Part shown: positions 1 through 4,834 of the stretch, piece after piece
How the letters are laid out: the number at the start of each line of letters is the position of its first letter
Numbering within the stretch: position 1 is the first letter of the stretch
Assembly (NCBI GenBank): GCA_043798435.1
Contig: JAZDOR010000150.1
Location: 1-5,820, forward strand
Length of the DNA: 5,820 nucleotides
DNA from: JAGUXG01 sp043798435
GTDB lineage: Bacteria > UBA9089 > UBA9088 > JAGUXG01
Direction: 5' to 3'
The notes under the pieces: model-generated
What the model saw: only the letters and a program-made list of their open reading frames with translations
Told to the model about the DNA's origin: nothing
Databases searched by the model: none
Translations under genes and position numbers: made by a program

Positions 1-297
1 AAACGACTCAGGAAACACAAAGATGAAATCTTTACTTTTGTAACTCATCCAGGAGTGAGTGCTGATAATAACCACGCTGAAAGACAAATAAGACCAGCAG
101 TCATTATGAGAAAGAACTCTTATTGTAACCGTTCCAAGCAAGGCGCTGACACCCAAGCAATACTGATGTCAATATTTAGAACCTTACATCTTCGTAAGAT
201 TGATCCTATTACTACATTAACATCTTTACTTTCTGAGTGGGTAAGAACTGAAAATATTACTCAGTTACCTACTATTTCACTTCAGATGAGTAAATAG
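1..297 (+). CDS. IS66-family transposase, C-terminal fragment (5' end outside window)
   Basis: The frame is open from the first base to a TAG at 295-297, giving 98 residues, so only the tail of the protein is visible. Residues 21-60 carry the C-terminal signature of IS66-type DDE transposases: NNHAERQIRP, then MRKNS, then the SKQGADTQA stretch followed by a helix ending in LRKIDPI. In this family the Glu of the NxAER motif is the last acidic residue of the DDE catalytic triad that coordinates metal ions during strand transfer. The GTG at 55 should not be taken as the start, because homology to the family continues upstream of it (FVTHPGV). Whether the element is intact cannot be judged, since the rest lies to the left. 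No clear terminal inverted repeat or target duplication was found in the bases after the stop. The family call is firm; activity is unknown. Confidence 0.88.
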   Translation, partial: KRLRKHKDEIFTFVTHPGVSADNNHAERQIRPAVIMRKNSYCNRSKQGADTQAILMSIFRTLHLRKIDPITTLTSLLSEWVRTENITQLPTISLQMSK

Positions 298-387
298 TTA
301 CGAAAATTTTAGATAGACATTGTGCAAAAAAAAGTTGTAAACTGTAAAAAACTCAAAACTTAAATCTGATTGAATAATATTTATTTT

Positions 388-400
388 AGCATACTATGCT
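388..400. repeat. 13-bp perfect palindrome overlapping the -35 position
   Basis: AGCATA-C-TATGCT is a perfect 6-bp inverted repeat around a single central base. It sits 14 bases upstream of the TATAAT of the mnmA promoter, where a -35 box would be. It could be an operator half-site pair for a dimeric regulator, or a chance palindrome in AT-rich DNA. No regulator is encoded next to it. Confidence 0.35.
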
Positions 401-411
401 GGTGCAAATAG

Positions 412-420
412 TGTTATAAT
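412..420 (+). promoter_or_regulatory. Extended -10 promoter for mnmA
   Basis: The bases read TGTTATAAT: a perfect TATAAT hexamer at 415-420 preceded by the TGn extension typical of sigma-70 extended -10 promoters. No good TTGACA lies 16-18 bases upstream, which is normal for this class. Transcription would start near 427 and give a leader of about 58 bases before the mnmA ATG at 485. The assignment is by motif only. Confidence 0.55.
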
Positions 421-484
421 TGGAAATTATTTGATAATCATTGGCATGCCCAGGATATGGGGCTGATAGAGAACCTTGAGCTTT

Positions 485-1531
485 ATGTCTAAAAAAGTGC
501 TTCTGGCTATGAGTGGTGGGGTAGACTCATCTGTCTCTGCATTTCTGCTTAAAAGAGAGGGTTATGAGGTTATTGGCGTAACCCTGGACCTCCTTGCGAC
601 GGCTGATAAGTGCTGTTCTAACTCTACCTTCAGTGATGCAAAAGATGTGGCGGATAGGATAGGAATTGAGCATTATATTTTGGACTTAAAGGATGAATTC
701 AAAAAGGAGGTGATCAACTACTTTTTGGATGAATACATAGAAGGCCGTACCCCAAACCCTTGTGTTGTCTGCAATTCAAAGATAAAGTTTGGCATCCTGC
801 TTAAAAAAGCTCGTGAGTTGGGTGCAGATTATATCGCCACAGGACATTATGCAATGGTCGAAAAGGAAGATGGCAGGTTTATACTCAAAAAGGCACTCGA
901 CATAAAAAGAGACCAGTCATACTTTCTTTATCGGCTTTCACAGGACCAACTTTTCCATTCCATTATGCCACTTGGAGACTACAGGAAAGAGAATGTGCGA
1001 AAGATAGCTGAACAACTAAACCTGAGAGTTCATAATAAACCGGATTCTCAAGAGATATGCTTTATCCCGGATGGAGATTATAGGAGCTTTATCAGAAAGA
1101 ATGTCCCTCAGTTAGAGTCTGGGTATATCCTTGACAGAGAAGGCAATATACTTTCAAAGCATAAAGGCATCTATCTTTACACTATAGGTCAACGCAAAGG
1201 ACTCGGTCTTTCTCTCAAAAAACCCCTATATGTAATAGCTATAGACAGAGCAAAAAATGCGATAATTATTGGAGAAAGAAAGGAAACATCCTCACAAAGT
1301 TTGGTGGCTAAAGACTTAAACTTCATCAGTATAAAAGCACTTGTAAGTGAAATGAGAGTAATGGCAAGAATCAGGCATCAGCATAAGGAGGTAGAGGCTC
1401 TCATCAATCCATTAGAGAATAATAGGGCAAAGATTGATTTCAAAGAATCCCAGAAAGCAATAACGCCGGGGCAATCTGTAGTCTTCTACAAAGATGATAG
1501 AGTTATTGGAGGAGGGATAATTGAAAAATAG
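485..1531 (+). CDS. mnmA: tRNA-specific 2-thiouridylase MnmA (TrmU)
   Basis: MnmA activates U34 of the Lys, Glu and Gln tRNAs with ATP and inserts sulfur to make the 2-thiouridine part of mnm5s2U; it is a cytoplasmic enzyme. The 348-residue product has the normal family length. Visible landmarks (numbered from the ATG at 485) are the ATP-binding PP-loop SGGVDSS at 10-16, GRTPNPCVVCNSKIKFG at about 87-103 with the first catalytic Cys at 96, TGHYA at 119-123, RDQSYFLY at 142-149, DSQEICFIPDGDY at 187-199 with the second catalytic Cys at 192, YTIGQRKGLGL in the middle domain, and the C-terminal GQSVVFY...GGGII strand motif. Cys93, two residues before the VCN cysteine's Val-Cys pair, gives a Cys-x-x-Cys. 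A TTG at 476 could add three residues, but I prefer the ATG at 485; neither has a strong ribosome site. It appears to be a single-gene unit behind the promoter at 412-420 and converges on the ORF6N gene. Confidence 0.97.
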   Translation: MSKKVLLAMSGGVDSSVSAFLLKREGYEVIGVTLDLLATADKCCSNSTFSDAKDVADRIGIEHYILDLKDEFKKEVINYFLDEYIEGRTPNPCVVCNSKIKFGILLKKARELGADYIATGHYAMVEKEDGRFILKKALDIKRDQSYFLYRLSQDQLFHSIMPLGDYRKENVRKIAEQLNLRVHNKPDSQEICFIPDGDYRSFIRKNVPQLESGYILDREGNILSKHKGIYLYTIGQRKGLGLSLKKPLYVIAIDRAKNAIIIGERKETSSQSLVAKDLNFISIKALVSEMRVMARIRHQHKEVEALINPLENNRAKIDFKESQKAITPGQSVVFYKDDRVIGGGIIEK

Positions 1532-1630
1532 CTATCAGTGTTCAGTTATCAACTCTTTTGTATACCGAGAATAAATCAGGTTTCCAAAAAAAGTGATTAA
1601 AAAGATTATAGACTCAAGAACATTAGACTC

Positions 1631-1658
1631 CAGACTTAAAGGAAAGATTTTTAGTCTG
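1631..1658 (+). terminator. Weak hairpin downstream of mnmA
   Basis: CAGACT at 1631-1636 pairs with AGTCTG at 1653-1658. After one T-T mismatch there are three further A-T pairs and a possible G-T pair, around a loop of about 6 bases. No uninterrupted T-run follows directly, although T-rich sequence begins some 13 bases later. It may terminate or stabilise the mnmA transcript, about 100 bases past the stop. The role is uncertain. Confidence 0.25.
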
Positions 1659-1771
1659 ATATCTTCTTAAATTTTTACTAAATCACATTTTCATTGGGTA
1701 TAGTTTGTTGCCTCTCTAAATGTGAGATTTGGTATTAGGCTGGTGGCTAACCTTTGCCTAAGATGGACTTC

Positions 1772-1840
1772 CTACTTGTGTGTGTTACACTCAAGACAGG
1801 TCACCATCAAAAACCAATACGTTTTTCTCGGCGCACTCAT
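1772..1840 (-). CDS. Possible 22-residue small ORF with strong Shine-Dalgarno
   Basis: On the minus strand AAGGAGGAGGAG (1841-1852) is followed directly by ATG at 1838-1840, so an AGGAGG core sits about 5 bases from the start codon. The ORF reads MSAPRKTYWFLMVTCLECNT plus two residues and ends at TAG (1772-1774). It contains a CxxC pair (CLEC). Reading through the TAG, the frame stays open for another 26 codons, so this may be the start of a decayed longer gene. I do not recognise the product. The Shine-Dalgarno match could also be chance in a purine-rich tract. It lies downstream of the ORF6N gene on the same strand, past the AT hairpin. Confidence 0.2.
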   Translation of the reverse strand: MSAPRKTYWFLMVTCLECNTHK

Positions 1841-1870
1841 CTCCTCCTCCTTCTAAAAAACCAAAACCTT

Positions 1871-1893
1871 ATATTTTTGTGAAACAAAAATAT
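1871..1893. terminator. 10-bp perfect AT hairpin between converging genes, probable bidirectional terminator
   Basis: ATATTTTTGT (1871-1880) and ACAAAAATAT (1884-1893) are perfect inverted complements around a 3-base loop. On the minus strand it starts 32 bases after the ORF6N stop and is followed by a T-rich tract (GGTTTTGGTTTTTT). The stem has only one G-C pair, so it is weaker than a classical intrinsic terminator. The 9-mer CAAAACCTT stands on both sides of it (1862-1870 and 1910-1918). The position between two 3' ends supports a terminator role. Confidence 0.45.
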
Positions 1894-1925
1894 TTCTCAA
1901 ATTCCTCATCAAAACCTTTTTATTT

Positions 1926-2438
1926 TTAATCCCCTTTATCCTTCCTAAACCCTATCTTCATCTGTTCTTTGGTTGGTGGAGTCATCAGGCTCCTTATGGC
2001 ATCAAAGACTATTTTAAAATTAGCGTCATACTTTCTCTCCATACCCTCTATCTTTCTTCTCAAGTCCTCATTTGAGGCTAACATTAGCCTGAGTTTGGTA
2101 AATGTTCTCATAATCTGGATATTGACCAGGATAGCCATCTTACTGTTAAGCACAGATGATAGCATAGCCACTCCTTGTTCTGTGAAAGCATAAGGCAACT
2201 TTCTTGTTCCACCCCAACTTGATGTGCCAAAATGGCATTTCAAGTTTGCAAACTCTTTTTTTGTAAGCTGAAACATAAAGTCAACAGGGAATCTGTCGAT
2301 ATTCCTGCGAACTTGACGGGTTAGCTGTCCTGTTTCCACTCCATACAGCTCTGCTAAATCCCTATCCAACATCACCTTTTGACCTTTTATTAAGAGAATT
2401 TTACTCTCTATTCTCTCTATTGGAACCAACTGATCCAT
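1926..2438 (-). CDS. ORF6N-domain (KilA-N/Bro-N-like) putative DNA-binding protein
   Basis: This 170-residue protein matches the ORF6N family: KGQKVMLDRDLAELYGVET at about 18-36, QVRRNIDRFPVDFMFQLTKKEF at 42-63, then LPYAFTEQGVAMLSSVLNSK at 81-100 and IMRTFTKLR at 109-117. A charged helix, possibly coiled coil, covers about 120-150. The end PPTKEQMKIGFRK is like the tails of other chromosomal members. The domain was named from phage proteins, where relatives act as antirepressors or regulators and are thought to bind DNA; the target here is unknown. The start is well supported: GAGGAGAG (2445-2452) lies 6 bases before the ATG at 2436-2438. It is a single-gene unit following flhA on the same strand after a 177-base gap with a large hairpin, so it is probably transcribed separately. 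It may have arrived with a phage or mobile element, but no other phage gene is visible. Confidence 0.9.
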   Translation of the reverse strand: MDQLVPIERIESKILLIKGQKVMLDRDLAELYGVETGQLTRQVRRNIDRFPVDFMFQLTKKEFANLKCHFGTSSWGGTRKLPYAFTEQGVAMLSSVLNSKMAILVNIQIMRTFTKLRLMLASNEDLRRKIEGMERKYDANFKIVFDAIRSLMTPPTKEQMKIGFRKDKGD

Positions 2439-2444
2439 CTTATT

Positions 2445-2452
2445 CTCTCCTC
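2445..2452 (-). promoter_or_regulatory. Strong ribosome binding site of the ORF6N gene
   Basis: The minus strand reads GAGGAGAG, with 6 bases to the ATG. It fixes the start codon and is clearly stronger than the ribosome sites of mnmA and flhA in this window. Confidence 0.7.
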
Positions 2453-2462
2453 ATAAATCTTA

Positions 2463-2498
2463 AATGCTAAATTTGAAATGACTAATGGCTAATGACTA
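2463..2498. repeat. Cluster of short imperfect repeats (AATGnCTAA type)
   Basis: Four related units follow each other: AATGCTAA (2463-2470), AATGACTAA (2477-2485), ATGGCTAA (2485-2492) and AATGACTA (2491-2498). The 8-mer AATGACTA occurs exactly twice, 14 bases apart. The cluster lies directly upstream of the ORF6N ribosome site, in the promoter region. It looks like decayed simple repeat DNA; a regulatory role is possible but unsupported. Confidence 0.45.
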
Positions 2499-2540
2499 TT
2501 CTCTTCAGTTGGCTAAAGTGTTACCTTTCTTTAATAGCTA

Positions 2541-2601
2541 TCAGGTATCAGGCTTCAGGTCTTGTTTTCTTGCCCTTACCTGACTCCTGCCTGACACCTG
2601 A
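2541..2601. repeat. Large TCAGG-based hairpin, REP-like extragenic element after flhA
   Basis: TCAGGTATCAGGC (2541-2553) pairs with GCCTGACACCTGA (2589-2601) with one mismatch. After a small internal loop, TCAGGT (2555-2560) pairs with ACCTGA (2578-2583) around a 17-base loop. Each arm is itself built from two or three copies of TCAGG. On the minus strand the hairpin begins 14 bases after the flhA stop, where it could protect the 3' end or help termination, but no T-run follows it. A related motif follows mnmA at 1533-1551, and both places share the 10-mer TAGCTATCAG (1529-1538 and 2535-2544). Confidence 0.6.
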
Positions 2602-2615
2602 CACTGAAACCTATA

Positions 2616-4670
2616 CTACACCCTAATCATCCCAACAGAGACAACCTTTGCTTCAGTGGCTATCTCATCATAAGATAGCACACCCATCATCGGCATAACA
2701 GGCTGAATGAGCTTTACAAGATACGGTCTTGTCCTTCCTGTGGCAAGGATAACAGGAAGAAAGCCATCCCTTCCTGCCTTGCCAATCATATCCTGAAGCT
2801 CTTTCATAATTCTTCCAACAAGGGCTGGTTCAAGAACAACCCTGTCCCCTTGAATGCTTATGGCTATCTGCTCCTCTAACTTTGGGTCAATAGTTATGAC
2901 CTTAAGTGTGCCATCAGGGGATTGATACTGCTGGGTTATCTGGCGAAATAATGCGCTCCTCACCTTCTCAGTAAGAATCGTTGCATCTTTTGTCTTTCCT
3001 GCCCAATCGCCAAGGGTTTCAAGTATAGTCACCATATTACGAATAGAGACCCTTTCTTTCAAAAGATTTTGTAAAACCTTCTGTAATTCACCCAGAGTCA
3101 AATGCTCCGGGATTAGCTCTGAGACAACGGTTGGATACTTCTCCTTGATGTTCTCCACCATAGTCTGAACCTCCTGTTTTCCAAGAAGCTCTGAGCTGTG
3201 TCTGCGGATTATCTCTGTCAGATGAGTAGCGACAACAGATGGGGGGTCAACTACTGTGTATCCCTCTTTTGCTGCATACTCCTTCTTCTCCTCTCCTATC
3301 CATAAGGCTGGCAGACCAAAGGTTGGCTCTGTTGTCTCCTCTCCGCCGATATCTGGTGCATCGTCCTTTACCTTCATGGCTAAATAATGCTCAGACTTTA
3401 GAACCCCTCTTCCCACCTCAACCCCACGAATTTTGATGATATAGGTCTGGGGTTGGATCTGGACATTATCCCGTATCCTGATAGGTGGAACAATGATTCC
3501 CTGCTCCAGAGCAGATTGCCTTCTGAGCATGGTTATCCTCTCTAAAAGGTCTCCGCCCTGCTCCGGGTCAATAAAGGGAATCAAGCCATAACCTACCTCA
3601 AGCTCCATAGGGTCAACCATAAGAAGCGAGGCAACGCTTTCTGGTTTCTTTATCTTCTCAAGCTCATCCTTCTTTGCCTGCTCCTTTTCCTCTACGACTT
3701 TTCTCTTCTCTGTTCTTGACATTATATAGCCAAGCATGGCAGATACACCAGAGAGCAATAATAGTGGTGCCTTTGGAAGTGGGGTAAAGGCGAGGAGGAG
3801 GAGACCCCCAGATGTAATCCAGAGGACAGGTGGCTGGGAGGTGAGCTGTTTTGTCAGGTCTGTTCCGAGTGATTGGTCCGAGGCGGCACGGGAGACGATG
3901 ATACCTGTGGCAACTGAGATTAGAAAGGCAGGAATCTGGGCGCTTAATCCGCAGCCAATGGTGTAGGTGGTATAGGCACGGATAGCATCACCTAAAGGCT
4001 CTCCTCGCATAATGACTCCAACGACCAGGCCACCGATAATATTGATAATGATGATGACAATGGCGGCGATAACATCCCCCTGGACAAACTTGGCTGACCC
4101 ATCCATTGCCCCATAGAAGTCTGCCTCCTTTCGTATCTCTACCCTTCTTTTTAGAGCCTCTGCTTCTGTGATATATCCAGCATTCAGGTCAGCATCAATA
4201 GCCATCTGCTTTCCTGGCATAGAGTCTAAGGTAAATCTGGCTGAAACCTCGCTGACCCTGGTTGTTCCCCTGACAATAACAAGAAGCTGAATGACAGTGA
4301 GAATAGTAAAGATGATGATGCCAACCACATAGTTTCCTCCAACAACAAAAGAGCCAAAGGCGTTTATAATACCTACCTCTCCACCCCTTCCAAGTAAGAT
4401 GAGCCTTGAGGAGGAGACTTCAAGGGCAAGCCTGTAGACTGTTGACAGAAGGAGCAAGGATGGAAAGACAGAAAAATCAATAGCCTTACCGATATACATC
4501 ACGGTGAGAATAGTCATCATAGCCAACATAATGTTCGCACCGATAAGAATGTCAATAAGCAGTGGCGGCAAAGGCACCACCATCATCACGATGATGCAGA
4601 GGACAAATATAGCCACCAAAACATCCGCCTTCTGCGTCCAGTTTGTCTCTGCTACCTTTTTTTCTGCCAT
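2616..4670 (-). CDS. flhA: Flagellar type III export apparatus protein FlhA
   Basis: FlhA is the large inner-membrane subunit of the flagellar export gate. It couples proton flow to export, and its cytoplasmic domain docks chaperone-substrate complexes. The 684 residues match the family's usual length. About eight hydrophobic segments lie at 18-36, 37-60, 66-86, 107-133, 199-221, 241-260, 281-299 and 302-318. The FHIPEP signature RVSEVSARFTLDSMPGKQMA lies at 138-157, in the cytoplasmic loop after the fourth segment, followed by EADFYGAMDGSAKF and then GD (Asp199, equivalent to Asp208 of Salmonella FlhA). A charged linker (about 319-345) leads to the FlhA_C domain (about 346-684). Notable is TIGCGLSAQIPAF at 237-249: most FlhA/SctV proteins have TIGDGL, so Cys240 replaces a conserved Asp. 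The ATG at 4668-4670 has no good ribosome site; TTG 4617-4619 or GTG 4614-4616 (codons 18 and 19) are alternatives. The usual neighbours flhB, flhF and flhG are absent here. Confidence 0.97.
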   Translation of the reverse strand: MAEKKVAETNWTQKADVLVAIFVLCIIVMMVVPLPPLLIDILIGANIMLAMMTILTVMYIGKAIDFSVFPSLLLLSTVYRLALEVSSSRLILLGRGGEVGIINAFGSFVVGGNYVVGIIIFTILTVIQLLVIVRGTTRVSEVSARFTLDSMPGKQMAIDADLNAGYITEAEALKRRVEIRKEADFYGAMDGSAKFVQGDVIAAIVIIIINIIGGLVVGVIMRGEPLGDAIRAYTTYTIGCGLSAQIPAFLISVATGIIVSRAASDQSLGTDLTKQLTSQPPVLWITSGGLLLLAFTPLPKAPLLLLSGVSAMLGYIMSRTEKRKVVEEKEQAKKDELEKIKKPESVASLLMVDPMELEVGYGLIPFIDPEQGGDLLERITMLRRQSALEQGIIVPPIRIRDNVQIQPQTYIIKIRGVEVGRGVLKSEHYLAMKVKDDAPDIGGEETTEPTFGLPALWIGEEKKEYAAKEGYTVVDPPSVVATHLTEIIRRHSSELLGKQEVQTMVENIKEKYPTVVSELIPEHLTLGELQKVLQNLLKERVSIRNMVTILETLGDWAGKTKDATILTEKVRSALFRQITQQYQSPDGTLKVITIDPKLEEQIAISIQGDRVVLEPALVGRIMKELQDMIGKAGRDGFLPVILATGRTRPYLVKLIQPVMPMMGVLSYDEIATEAKVVSVGMIRV

Positions 4671-4699
4671 TTTATATTATAATCCTGTTATCCTGTCAA
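4671..4699 (-). promoter_or_regulatory. Near-consensus sigma-70 promoter abutting the flhA ATG
   Basis: On the minus strand a perfect -35 box TTGACA (4694-4699) is followed after exactly 17 bases by TATAAA (4671-4676), whose last base touches the annotated flhA ATG. A second hexamer, TATAAT, lies at 4676-4681 but with only 12 bases of spacing. Initiation from the 17-base arrangement would fall near 4664, inside the first codons. That implies either a leaderless or nearly leaderless message, or a true translation start a little downstream (TTG/GTG at codons 18-19, preceded by AAGG). Confidence 0.45.
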
Positions 4700-4723
4700 A
4701 TACTTATGAGGTGGCTGAACTGT

Positions 4724-4834
4724 TCATTTGATTATCCCAATCTTACCCGTTGCCTTTTGGTTTTGGTTGTTAGTGATGAGATAGATATAGACACCAGAGG
4801 CTACATCCTTTCCTGAGCGGTTCTTCAGGTTCCA
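4724..4834 (-). pseudogene. Out-of-frame C-terminal tail of the surface protein
   Basis: Directly after the frame break, the minus strand reads WNLKNRSGKDVASGVYIYLI from 4834, then 16 more residues ending GKIGIIK and TGA at 4724-4726. This is exactly what is expected after an N-terminal YPNP...IYNIAGELI module: the family pattern continues with W(D/N)xxNxxGxxVASGVYIYxI and a final GKxxIIK strand. It has no start codon of its own. It belongs to the preceding gene and is displaced by one base, consistent with a single-nucleotide deletion or a sequencing error between about 4832 and 4841. Confidence 0.8.

Larger units (their letters stand above)
298..484. other. AT-rich intergenic spacer between transposase tail and mnmA
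   Basis: The spacer has no convincing ORF. It contains A-rich tracts around 327-352, the palindrome and promoter described separately, and an 8-bp palindrome GGCATGCC at 443-450. The right end of the IS66 element should lie in the left half, but I could not define a terminal repeat without the left end for comparison. Confidence 0.6.
1532..1925. other. 394-base gap between converging genes; hairpins and short repeats, no clear gene
   Basis: The gap lies between the 3' ends of mnmA (+) and the ORF6N gene (-). It opens with TATCAGTGTTCAGTTATCA (1533-1551), which resembles the TCAGG motifs near 2541. It then has a weak hairpin (1631-1658), a short inverted repeat TTAGGC/GCCTAA (1735-1740 and 1756-1761), a small minus-strand ORF (1772-1840) and a strong AT hairpin (1871-1893). 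The part from about 1730 to 1850 is richer in G+C than its flanks and may be a remnant of a lost gene or element; I could not identify it. Confidence 0.6.

Noticed and set aside
298..411. Right terminal inverted repeat of the IS66 element
   Set aside because: No GTAAGCG-like end or flanking 8-bp duplication could be recognised, and the left end is outside the window for comparison.
421..484. Riboswitch or leader RNA before mnmA
   Set aside because: The leader is only about 58 bases, with a possible 4-bp stem (GCCC/GGGC near 448-462) and an 8-bp palindrome; no known riboswitch core was recognised.
1969..2193. Plus-strand ORF of 74 codons inside the ORF6N gene
   Set aside because: It is antisense to a well-supported family protein, has no ribosome site, and its translation is the hydrophobic shadow of the antisense helix codons.
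2463..2603. CRISPR-like repeat array
   Set aside because: The repeat units are only 8-13 bases, imperfect and without uniform spacers, and no cas gene is nearby.
3239..3966. Plus-strand ORFs at 3239-3436 and 3736-3966
   Set aside because: Both lie antisense within flhA, whose frame is conserved end to end; the products are Pro/Leu/Arg-rich shadows without family resemblance.
4504..4731. Plus-strand ORF covering the flhA start and its promoter
   Set aside because: It is antisense to the first flhA membrane segments and the intergenic promoter, with no ribosome site or recognisable domain.
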